A DNA stretch of 46,934 bases. Source: a virus. Positions 29,671 through 37,589 of this stretch are shown here, in pieces. Position 1 is the stretch's first letter. The number at the start of each line of letters is the position of its first letter. Where the stretch lies: positions 1 through 46,934 of IMG/VR virus record IMGVR_UViG_3300022539_000142. One strand, written 5' to 3'. Position numbers and translations under genes: made by a program. The notes beneath the pieces were generated by a model, which had not been told where the DNA came from, ran no database searches, and saw only the letters and a list, made by a program, of their open reading frames with translations.

Positions 29671-30324
29671 ATGGATAGGTTGGAAATCAGGACAGAGGTA
29701 GAGAATATTATTCAGGACTCAAGCTTTAGCATTGAGACCCTGAATGGTTATATCAACCAGTGTATCTTGTATGCTGGAGCACAGGTTGACATACCAGATC
29801 TGAAGAGAATTGATGTTGTTGATACAGTTCTCTCCCAAGCATATATAGGTCTGACTGGTCTAACTGGCGGCTTCTCAGGAAAACTGAACAGAGTCAAGGA
29901 TGCTGATGGAAATGATATAGCTATTGCTGCCAACCTCGATCTGTTAATGGATGAGTATGACATGGATGAGGTTGGTGATGTTGAGACTGTTGCTCTGGAG
30001 GGCTCTACCCTCTGGTACCAGAAAATACCTGAAACAGTAGAGACTCTTACTGCTTTGTACTACCGGAACCCTGCTATCCTAAGCACTGATGATGCCTCAC
30101 CCAGTGACTTCCCTGAACACCTACACAGAAATCTCTTTGTGCATGGAACTGCTTGGATCATCTACGACCAGATAGAAGATGATGCTGAGGAAGCAAAGGT
30201 GAATGCCAGGAGTCAATTCTGGCAGTCTTTCAGTGAGGACAATAAGCATTCTGGAATTGTTAAACTTAGAGAGTGGTTGGCTAAGACCAGGAGACATAAC
30301 ATCAGTAGTAGCTGGAGGCAGTAG
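29671..30324 (+). CDS. Neck/adaptor (head-completion) protein candidate
   Basis: This 217-residue protein starts at the ATG at 29671, after TGGAGG; the frame extends further up across the palindrome. The helical start 'MDRLEIRTEVENIIQDSSFSIETLNGYINQCILYAG' and a body with 'VETLTALYYRNP' and a helical end resemble P22 gp4-like head-tail adaptors. The position after the capsid genes supports this. Confidence 0.7.
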   Translation: MDRLEIRTEVENIIQDSSFSIETLNGYINQCILYAGAQVDIPDLKRIDVVDTVLSQAYIGLTGLTGGFSGKLNRVKDADGNDIAIAANLDLLMDEYDMDEVGDVETVALEGSTLWYQKIPETVETLTALYYRNPAILSTDDASPSDFPEHLHRNLFVHGTAWIIYDQIEDDAEEAKVNARSQFWQSFSEDNKHSGIVKLREWLAKTRRHNISSSWRQ

Positions 30325-31229
30325 TGGCTAAACAACTGAACTTGTTCAGAGGAGCTATAGGTATCAATAGTAAAGTTGATCCTGCTCGTATCAAATACGA
30401 TCCTGAAACCGGTATAGAGGAGTTGGCTGCTGGAGTCAACATTGATATTAGCAGCTCTAAAAGGGTGGGTAGAAGGAAAGGCTATACTCTGAGATTGGCG
30501 AAGGCAGCACATAGCCTGTTTTCCTGCGGTGAATATTGTCTGTTTGCGAGTGGCAATGCCCTTTGTGTGCTGGAGCCTGATTATACATGGTCTGCTATAA
30601 GGAATGTTACTGTAGGAGCTAGGGTGAGCTATGCTAAGATTGGGACTGACATTTACTATGCCAATGGCTATGAGAAGGGTATTGTCAGGGATAGAGTTAG
30701 CTATGGCTGGACAGCTGCTAGCTATGTTGGCCCTGCTACTACGAAGGTCTTCAGCGATCCACCTGTAGGGCATTTGCTTGAGGTCTACAATGGAGTGATG
30801 TTGATAGCCCAAGACAATGTTATCTGGTACTCAGAGTCGTTTGCTCCTAGTTGGTTTGATCTTGCCAAGAACTATGTACAGCTTGGTGAGAGACTTACAA
30901 TGATGAAAGCAGTACAAGGTGGCATCTATGTAAGTACGGAGAAAGAGACCTTTGCCTATAGAGGTGAGACTGTCAAGGAGCTTCGGCAGACAAAGGTGGC
31001 TGACTATCCAGCTATTGAAGGTACTGCAGTTACAGCAAGTGCTTCAAGGATTGGAGATGGTAGTGTAACTGGCATAGCTGCTCTATGGGCTAGTACTAAG
31101 GGGATTTGCTTTGGTGGGCCTGATGGGAACTTCAGGAACCTTACAGAAAGGAGGTTGGACTATCCCTTTGCTAGGTATGGTGCAGGATTGTTTAGGGATG
31201 GAAAGTATATTTGTTTACTAAAACCTTAG
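30324..31229 (+). CDS. Tail/stopper protein candidate (P22 gp10-like beta-propeller type)
   Basis: This 301-residue protein starts at GTG, overlapping the previous stop. The beginning 'LNLFRGAIGINSKVDPARI' and repeated blade-like strands (SLFSCGEYCLFASGNALCVLE, VSYAKIGTDIYYANG, VYNGVMLIAQDNVIWYSE, GGIYVSTEKETFAYRG) resemble beta-propeller stoppers that seal packaged DNA, such as P22 gp10. It follows the adaptor, as in P22. The assignment is moderate. Confidence 0.65.
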   Translation: MAKQLNLFRGAIGINSKVDPARIKYDPETGIEELAAGVNIDISSSKRVGRRKGYTLRLAKAAHSLFSCGEYCLFASGNALCVLEPDYTWSAIRNVTVGARVSYAKIGTDIYYANGYEKGIVRDRVSYGWTAASYVGPATTKVFSDPPVGHLLEVYNGVMLIAQDNVIWYSESFAPSWFDLAKNYVQLGERLTMMKAVQGGIYVSTEKETFAYRGETVKELRQTKVADYPAIEGTAVTASASRIGDGSVTGIAALWASTKGICFGGPDGNFRNLTERRLDYPFARYGAGLFRDGKYICLLKP

Positions 31230-31238
31230 GAGGTTGTT

Positions 31239-31949
31239 ATGACACTTAGATTGAGTACATTGCTTAGAGACCAACTGATGGGAGAGGTAGTAACTATAAC
31301 TGGTACTGATATACTTGTACCGGCTGGTGCTGCTAGCTATGAGAGTACTGTCGTCAATTTTTTCACAGCTGGTTTTCATCCAGGGATGATCGTCAAAGCT
31401 GATGGTTTTGTTAGTGACGAAAACGATGTCTACTCTCTAGTTACAAAGACTGACGCTGATGGGCTTCAGTTAACAGTTACTGTGGCAGATGCGGATCAGC
31501 TGGTTCAGGTAGCAGCCACTCCGTCGATTACCATTGCTGCTGTGCCTCAAAGCTTCAAGGACATATTCACCTACGGAATTCTAGCTATTTACACTGGCGC
31601 ACAGCCTGCAACAGCGGATATAGCTCCGACAGGAACCTTGCTGCTCTTGATCACAGAGTCCTCTGGTGCTGTTGTGCCTGGCACGTTGACTAATGGGCTG
31701 CAGTGGGATGCTCCGGTAGATGGCGTTCTTGGAAAGGACGGCACAGTATGGTCGGATGCAGGACTAGCGACTGGTACTGCTGGTTGGTTCAGGTTCTATA
31801 CCAATCTCTATGAGAACAGCGGTAGTGGTTGTAACTTTGACGGAGCAGTAGGAACTAGTGGTGCTGAATTGAATCTGTCCTCAACTTCGATTGTGCTGGC
31901 TGCAACGACAACTATTGATGAGTTTGAGGTAACTCTACCAGCGGCATAA
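31239..31949 (+). CDS. Tail/appendage protein of unknown function
   Basis: This 236-residue protein is rich in Thr, Val and Ala with beta strands. It starts after AGGAGG. The 'GTLTNGLQWDAPVDGVLGKDGTVWSDAGLATGTAGWFRFYTN' part resembles domains found in fibre-associated virion proteins. No certain family. Confidence 0.6.
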   Translation: MTLRLSTLLRDQLMGEVVTITGTDILVPAGAASYESTVVNFFTAGFHPGMIVKADGFVSDENDVYSLVTKTDADGLQLTVTVADADQLVQVAATPSITIAAVPQSFKDIFTYGILAIYTGAQPATADIAPTGTLLLLITESSGAVVPGTLTNGLQWDAPVDGVLGKDGTVWSDAGLATGTAGWFRFYTNLYENSGSGCNFDGAVGTSGAELNLSSTSIVLAATTTIDEFEVTLPAA

Positions 31950-31953
31950 GCTT

Positions 31954-32586
31954 ATGGCTGTTTCTGGATGGGCTGATCTAACATTACCTGCACTGACTGG
32001 TGCAGGTGCTGGTAACTTCAGAGGGGAGCCAGAACTTCCAGCTCTTACTGTAAGTGCGATTGGTGGTGCCAGTAGTGGTTTTGGTAGTGTCACCTTACCT
32101 GCACTTACTGTTGCTGGCAAGAGGGGTGCAGTTGTTGCACTTACACTTCCTGCCCTTACAATCTGTGGTTCTGGAGCTCCAGGTGGATCTGCTACGGTCG
32201 ATCTACCAGCCTTGGAGGCTGAGGGATTTGGTGGTGGATATGGAGATGTAGCACTACCCACTCTCACAGTTTCTGCTACTGGAATACCTGGACTCCTGGG
32301 TTCCTCCTACTTAGAGCTACCGAGGCTTACTGTCAGTGCAGATGGAGTTGTACGGCTCTTCAGTGAGATAGGCATTACCTTACCAATGCTCACTGTTGCA
32401 GCAACAGGATTGGAAGGGCTATTTGGAACTGCTGACATTGACTTGCTAGGGCTTACAGCAGAGGCTACAGGGTATGTCGAGACTGATGGAGAGGCAGATG
32501 TGAACTTGCCAATACTGGTAGTTCTTGGTCGTGGAGTAGGCCATACCTATAGATTCTATGATTATATCTTGAGGCATGAGAGATAA
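31954..32586 (+). CDS. 'LPxLTVxAxG' repeat protein
   Basis: This 210-residue protein is built of about ten tandem repeats of roughly 18-22 residues centred on '(D/T)LPALTV(S/A)A(T)G'. Gly-rich turns alternate with two short strands, as in beta-solenoids. Examples are LPALTVSAIG, LPALTVAGKR, LPTLTVSATG, LPRLTVSADG and LPMLTVAATG. It is probably a virion surface or fibre-linked structure. A further repeat (DLPSLFACGTG) opens the next gene. Confidence 0.68.
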   Translation: MAVSGWADLTLPALTGAGAGNFRGEPELPALTVSAIGGASSGFGSVTLPALTVAGKRGAVVALTLPALTICGSGAPGGSATVDLPALEAEGFGGGYGDVALPTLTVSATGIPGLLGSSYLELPRLTVSADGVVRLFSEIGITLPMLTVAATGLEGLFGTADIDLLGLTAEATGYVETDGEADVNLPILVVLGRGVGHTYRFYDYILRHER

Positions 32587-33170
32587 TGGATCTTCCAAGT
32601 CTATTTGCCTGTGGTACTGGTACAGTTCCTGAGTGGGATGACTACTTGGGACTCTGTATGGAGCTGTCCCTGCTGGCACCGACACAGTATGCTAACTATA
32701 GCTTTGATGCTTTGTGCCAGTTTGGTGACGTCTACCTGGGCAGTAATGATGCTGGTATATTCTCCCTAGATGGTAATACTGATAATGGTATCCATATAGC
32801 TGCATTCTTTGAGCTGTTGCTGACAGACTTTGGCATTCCTAATCAGAAGAGGATAAGGAAGGCTTATCTTGGCTATGAGGCTTCAGGCTCACTGGTACTA
32901 GAGGCTAAAGATGATGACAATAATGTTCGAAGGTATACAGTTGGAGCAGCCTTGGATGACCAGAGGCAATACGGAGTACATGTGCCAGTTGGCAGGGACG
33001 GTAAAGGTAGATATTGGACTTTTAGATTGGAGAATGTTGACGGATGTGACTTCAGTGTTGATAGTATTGATGTACTGGTGACAGTCCTTGCGAGGAAGTC
33101 AGGTAAGACAAGCGTTAACGCTGGCAGGTTTCGTATTCCTGTCCCTGGTGTCTATGGAGTAGGAAGCTGA
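32586..33170 (+). CDS. Virion protein candidate, unknown function
   Basis: This 194-residue protein starts at an ATG sharing a base with the preceding stop (TAATG). Its first residues (MDLPSLFACGTG) look like one more unit of the repeat in the previous gene. The rest is alpha/beta with 'YGVHVPVGRDGKGRYWTFRLENVDGCDFSVDSIDVLV', similar to tail protein end regions that fold as a jelly-roll-like beta domain. Confidence 0.62.
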   Translation: MDLPSLFACGTGTVPEWDDYLGLCMELSLLAPTQYANYSFDALCQFGDVYLGSNDAGIFSLDGNTDNGIHIAAFFELLLTDFGIPNQKRIRKAYLGYEASGSLVLEAKDDDNNVRRYTVGAALDDQRQYGVHVPVGRDGKGRYWTFRLENVDGCDFSVDSIDVLVTVLARKSGKTSVNAGRFRIPVPGVYGVGS

Positions 33171-33577
33171 TGTTTATAAGTCTCAATATATTCGATGCAG
33201 CTCTTGAGCGGATCGTTCAGAGTGCTGAGGTACAGTATGTTTGCAGCCATGAGCCGACTGCTTTTAGCGAGTTGGCTGACTTTGCGCTTGCAGGAATCAG
33301 TATTGACGCCAGTAATTTTATGGGGCCACTGGATGGCTGTGTAGACTGTGAAGTACTGAGCAGAATGATAGTCGTGTTGGCCACGACTGGAGTAGGTAAT
33401 AGGGATGGCACTGTTAGTCATGTTGCTTTAGCAAGCGAGAGCGAGCTTCTGTTTGTAGTGTCCGGTGGGTCAGCAGAAGAGATAACTGCAGGACAACCTT
33501 TTGTGGTGAGAGATTGGTGTATAGTTGCTGAGTATGTCGAAGGTGGCTGTGAAATACCTGAAGGATACCTTGATTGA
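33170..33577 (+). CDS. Virion-operon protein of unknown function
   Basis: This 135-residue acidic protein overlaps its neighbours (TGATG and ATGA junctions). It is beta-rich with several Cys (VQYVCSHEP, CVDCEV, DWCIV, GGCEI). No family was recognised. Confidence 0.6.
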   Translation: MFISLNIFDAALERIVQSAEVQYVCSHEPTAFSELADFALAGISIDASNFMGPLDGCVDCEVLSRMIVVLATTGVGNRDGTVSHVALASESELLFVVSGGSAEEITAGQPFVVRDWCIVAEYVEGGCEIPEGYLD

Positions 33578-35349
33578 TGATACCACCTAAGGTAAAATTG
33601 AGTGGAGATGAAAGTAAGGCAGAGAAGCTGAGAGCCTTCGGGCTAAGTCAGCTACAGGTTCTACATAGAGATATGGCTTTCAGAGGCCTGCAGCAAAATG
33701 TTCGAAGGGTCATCTTCGAGGATGGTACTTCTGTGGTGGTGAAGTCTGTGTTTGGTCTGGATGAAGTTAATATCTTCGTTCCTCCAGCTGAGGTTGAAGA
33801 GGTTGAGATAGCTGAGGAGGTGGAGATAGAAGAGGCTAAAGTGACGCTACTGGGAGGTAGAATCGGTCTGCGAGGTGGCCCAGCAAGTGTAGTTGTCTGT
33901 AATCCAGAGACGATTCAGCCAATGACTTGGTCAGATAGAAATCCTGAAAGCATGGAGAGGAGCACTCATGAGCCTATAAGAGTGGATGGTGGAGTATCCC
34001 CCTACAAATGGAAAGTTAGTGGAGAAGGTTATTGGCTTGATGCAGCGCATTCACTTAAGGTGTTAGAGAATGTACGTGGAGATGTCCTTGGCTGCAGCAT
34101 AGAACTTTACGCAGATAATACGATCTGTGGCGTTGCTCGGATAACGGTGACTGATGTCTGCGAGCAAGTCGTGAATGGTGAAGTGTCTTACGTTAAGGCA
34201 CTGGAGTGGTTCGAAGCGAATCCCACAGAAATGGATAGGGGCACTAAGTTGCTACTGCATATAACTGGTGGTGCAGCGCCCTATGTATGGAATGTTGAGG
34301 GGAAGGGATTCTGGTTTGATGAGGAGCATATACTACAAGAGATAACAACAGACAATAAGTGGGTGCATCTCTATGCAGAGGCAAGCTCCATTGTTCCAAT
34401 AGAGATTTGGCCCTTTCATGCTGGTGCCTGTCCTCCAGCCAATGTTACTGTACGAGATGACTGTGATGGTGAAGTAGCAGGTGAGATTGGGATAGTGGAT
34501 ATAGAGGAGCTAGCTTGGAAGGATGAAGTTGGATCTATAGCAGCATGTACTTTAGGCTCAGTAGATCTGGAGTGGAGAGGTGGAGTTCCACCTTTCTGGG
34601 TTGTGATAGATAACTATGATCAGTTCTCTATTCAATGGCCTATTTTGCCTGGACAGGCACTCAGACTGGATAGAGACGCAAGGGTCTGGGTAATGGTAGC
34701 TGCTTGTGGAGAGAAGACTGGAGTTACTATTACAGATACCTGTGGGAGTAAGATTAGTGGGGAGATTGAGGTCAAGCGGGCTGACACACCTATAGAGTGG
34801 GACTATGACAATAGTGATGAGGAAATAGATCAGAGTGAATCTGGTGTTCCTATTGTTGTTACTGGGGGTATAGGGCCTTACAGATGGGAGGTATCACCAA
34901 GTGATAAGTTCAGTCTTGGTACGACAGAAACAGAGGGGCCTACAAATACTCTTAGTGCAGCTGGTGATGCCTGTGGAATGTGTACGATAACAGTGACTGA
35001 CTGTTGTGGAGATGAATGCACTGGGAGTGTGAAATGTACAACAGGAGTTTGGGCTCCTAAAGGTGACTATATATCAGCAGATGGAGGAGGTGTAGTAGGC
35101 AATCCCTGTCCTTGTTGTGCTGATTCTGAAGTTATAGTAGGATCTAGGAAATATAAAATTGATGGGGATGATTGCAGCTGTTACGTAGCTGGAAACACTG
35201 CGACGTGGACAACTGTTCCGCCTGGTGCACCAGCTTTACCACCTTGTGGCAGTCCTCATGATTGCTGCGGAAATGAGTGTGATGATATATATGGTGATCG
35301 TTGGTGTGCTTGGGGTCGTATTCATTACTATGAGTGGGAGTGTGCTTAA
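33574..35349 (+). CDS. Ig-like repeat appendage protein with Cys-rich C-terminus
   Basis: This 591-residue protein has a basic/acidic head domain (1-100) and then four tandem repeats of about 90-100 residues. Each follows the 'GG..PY.W.V.G.GFW ... ITVTD.CG...GE' pattern: GGVSPYKWKVSG, GGAAPYVWNVEG, GGVPPFWVVID and GGIGPYRWEVSP. These fit Ig-like or PKD-like beta-sandwich modules common in phage adhesion proteins. The last 80 residues contain about eleven Cys, including CPCC, CSC and CC pairs, and are possibly disulfide- or metal-stabilised. It probably binds host surfaces. Confidence 0.72.
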   Translation: MMIPPKVKLSGDESKAEKLRAFGLSQLQVLHRDMAFRGLQQNVRRVIFEDGTSVVVKSVFGLDEVNIFVPPAEVEEVEIAEEVEIEEAKVTLLGGRIGLRGGPASVVVCNPETIQPMTWSDRNPESMERSTHEPIRVDGGVSPYKWKVSGEGYWLDAAHSLKVLENVRGDVLGCSIELYADNTICGVARITVTDVCEQVVNGEVSYVKALEWFEANPTEMDRGTKLLLHITGGAAPYVWNVEGKGFWFDEEHILQEITTDNKWVHLYAEASSIVPIEIWPFHAGACPPANVTVRDDCDGEVAGEIGIVDIEELAWKDEVGSIAACTLGSVDLEWRGGVPPFWVVIDNYDQFSIQWPILPGQALRLDRDARVWVMVAACGEKTGVTITDTCGSKISGEIEVKRADTPIEWDYDNSDEEIDQSESGVPIVVTGGIGPYRWEVSPSDKFSLGTTETEGPTNTLSAAGDACGMCTITVTDCCGDECTGSVKCTTGVWAPKGDYISADGGGVVGNPCPCCADSEVIVGSRKYKIDGDDCSCYVAGNTATWTTVPPGAPALPPCGSPHDCCGNECDDIYGDRWCAWGRIHYYEWECA

Positions 35350-35565
35350 TTGAAAGACTTGTCATATTTGAAAGTATTCGATCAGAAGGTTCTCAGGAGT
35401 ATAAGAAGGATATTGAAGAAAGGCTTTACTGCTAGAGACATTGAGGAATTTCTTGGACAGCCTGAAGCATCTATGACTCCTGGGAAGGCAGAACTGATGC
35501 GGAAGATGGGTTGGGAACTTAAAAAACCTTGTGGAGGGTGTAAGAAAAAGAAGGAGGAGGCATAA
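35350..35565 (+). CDS. Small basic protein of unknown function
   Basis: This 71-residue protein starts at TTG, 9 nt after GGGAG, one base after the previous stop. The helical 'VLRSIRRILKKGFTARDIEEFLGQPE' resembles a helix-turn-helix-like fold. The tail has CGGC and a Lys-rich end. It overlaps the next start by one base. Confidence 0.5.
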   Translation: MKDLSYLKVFDQKVLRSIRRILKKGFTARDIEEFLGQPEASMTPGKAELMRKMGWELKKPCGGCKKKKEEA

Positions 35566-36935
35566 TGACTTATGTAACAGTACCAGCCCTATCTGCAATA
35601 ACTCCTCAGTCAGTAGCTGGCAATACTGCTTCGCAAATGGCAGCAGAGAAGTTTGCAGATGCTAAGGCGTATGCAGGAGAGGCCTTTACTTCAGCAGATG
35701 GTTACCTTGAGATACTAAGTGCACTTTTTGCTGGAGCTACCATGCCTGATGTTGACATCAGCTATGCTTTTCAGCAATCTGTGTTAGATGCTGAGATTGA
35801 GAGCAAGAGGCCAGTTGCGCCTACAGATGATGAGCTGACTCCTACTATTCCAACTCTGCCAAGCCTTGGAGCTATCGAAGGAGTCATTATTCCAAGTGTT
35901 GACCTTCCTATTGATGATACTGGTGAACTGGTAGCTGCCTTTAACTTTGACGAGGCAGCTTATGTCTCAGCACTGTTAGCTGCTGTTAAGGAAAAACTGC
36001 TTGCTTTTGTAGAGGATGGCGGTACAGGTCTGGGTGCTGATGTTGAGGATGCAATCTGGGCCAGAGCACAAGCAAGGCAAGATATTGTTAATGAGAGAAC
36101 TTATAATGATGCGCTTAACTACTTTGCAGCGAAGGGATTCACTATTCCTCCTGGAGCTTTGGCAGGTAGGATTACTGAAGCACTTGCTGAGCAGACCAGA
36201 GCCAATGCACAACTGAACTATGAGATAATGATTGAGCAGGCAAAGTTAGCTCAAGATATGACGAAGCATACTTTGACTATATCAGTCCAGCTTGAGGGAG
36301 TTGAGAAGCAGTTTGCTAGTAGTGTTGCAACAAGAGCTCTTGACAAAGCGAAGACCGCTGTTACTGTTATAGTGGATGTTTACAATGCTAAGGTTGCAGC
36401 GTATGCTGCAAGGTCTGAAACTGCAAGGACACAAGCGCAAGTGGCTGAGATAACAGCTAATGTACAAATTGCTACCAACCTTAACACTGTAGAGGTCTAC
36501 AAGGCTGGTATGGATGCGTATAAGGCACAAGTTGTTGCTGAGCTTGGAATAGTAGAGAGTGTGGCTAAAGTCTATGGTTATAAAATAGCTGGTTATGAGG
36601 CAGATGCAAAGGTAGCTGTTGCAGTACTTGGAGCTCAGATTGCGAAGTTTGAAGCTGAGGTTACTCAGGCTAACAACCAAACGACCCTGTCCTTGAAAGA
36701 AGCGGAGTTGACTTTGAATAGCTACCTTGGTAGCCTTGCTATACAAGAGAGAGCTGTCGAAGGAAGCGCAAGTATTGCTGCACAGCTCGCAGCAAGTGCA
36801 CTGAGCTCTGTAAATGCTAGTACAAGCCTTGGCTACAATGTTGGGCTGAGTAGATCTGATGGCGTTACTGCAAGGCAAGCAGTTTCTAATGCTGCTTCCT
36901 TGGCGGAGCGTCATACTTACACCCATGAAGCATAG
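35565..36935 (+). CDS. Long alpha-helical virion protein candidate
   Basis: This 456-residue protein is Ala-rich. After about 150 residues of mixed fold with Pro-rich links (PTIPTLPSLGAIEGVIIPSVDLPI), the rest is almost all helical with coiled-coil character (about 190-430). It could be an internal or tail-channel protein delivered with DNA. The gene is followed by two further internal-protein candidates. No family was recognised. Confidence 0.6.
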   Translation: MTYVTVPALSAITPQSVAGNTASQMAAEKFADAKAYAGEAFTSADGYLEILSALFAGATMPDVDISYAFQQSVLDAEIESKRPVAPTDDELTPTIPTLPSLGAIEGVIIPSVDLPIDDTGELVAAFNFDEAAYVSALLAAVKEKLLAFVEDGGTGLGADVEDAIWARAQARQDIVNERTYNDALNYFAAKGFTIPPGALAGRITEALAEQTRANAQLNYEIMIEQAKLAQDMTKHTLTISVQLEGVEKQFASSVATRALDKAKTAVTVIVDVYNAKVAAYAARSETARTQAQVAEITANVQIATNLNTVEVYKAGMDAYKAQVVAELGIVESVAKVYGYKIAGYEADAKVAVAVLGAQIAKFEAEVTQANNQTTLSLKEAELTLNSYLGSLAIQERAVEGSASIAAQLAASALSSVNASTSLGYNVGLSRSDGVTARQAVSNAASLAERHTYTHEA

Positions 36936-36944
36936 GAGGTGAGC

Positions 36945-37589
36945 ATGGTAAGTCGAGCGCAACTTACGAGCATGAAGCGTATGGGCTTCAGTGATGAAGA
37001 CTATGCAGAATGGCTTAGGAGATCAGTTGCAAGGAGGGAAGACATTCAGGCTCATGAAGTAACCCTTCGAGAGATGATGGAAACTGGTGCTACTGGAAGG
37101 GAAAAGTTGAGAGAAGCTGGCCTTGGGAAAAGACTTGGAAGGGAGCATGAGTTTAGGCGACCTGAACAGGCTGCCAGGATTGGTGAGTTTGAAGCTAGGG
37201 CCGGAGAAGTTAGAGGTAGGACAGCTGCAGAGGAGTATGCTCTAGGGTTCAAGAAGTCTGAGGAACAGACCATAAGAGACATTCTGCGACAGTCCAAGGA
37301 ACTGGGAAGGCTGGATATAAAAGCGCTGGAACAAGATCTTGATATAGAGGCAGCAGTCCCTGGTGAAAAAGTTTCTAAAGCTGCAGTGCCAGCAACTGCT
37401 CCAACAGGCGTAGCTAAGCCAGGAAAGGGAAAGAGAAAGCTTCGTCCTTGGATACGTAGGGAGGTGTTTGGTGGGCCTAGGGCAATTAGTCCATTGGCTA
37501 GAGCTGCCTACGGCTATCGCAACATTGCAGATTGGCTTAAGTTCGCTGGAAGGAAGGGAATAGAGTACGCCTTTCCAAGGAGTGAATAA
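36945..37589 (+). CDS. Internal virion protein candidate
   Basis: This 214-residue basic protein starts at the ATG at 36945 after GGAGGTGAG; a GTG two codons earlier is less likely. It is helical with many Arg and Lys and a Pro/Lys-rich linker near 150-170. Its stop overlaps the start of the 1539-residue gene. The composition matches the 23798-24499 protein, and both may be ejected with DNA. Inferred from context. Confidence 0.55.
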   Translation: MVSRAQLTSMKRMGFSDEDYAEWLRRSVARREDIQAHEVTLREMMETGATGREKLREAGLGKRLGREHEFRRPEQAARIGEFEARAGEVRGRTAAEEYALGFKKSEEQTIRDILRQSKELGRLDIKALEQDLDIEAAVPGEKVSKAAVPATAPTGVAKPGKGKRKLRPWIRREVFGGPRAISPLARAAYGYRNIADWLKFAGRKGIEYAFPRSE

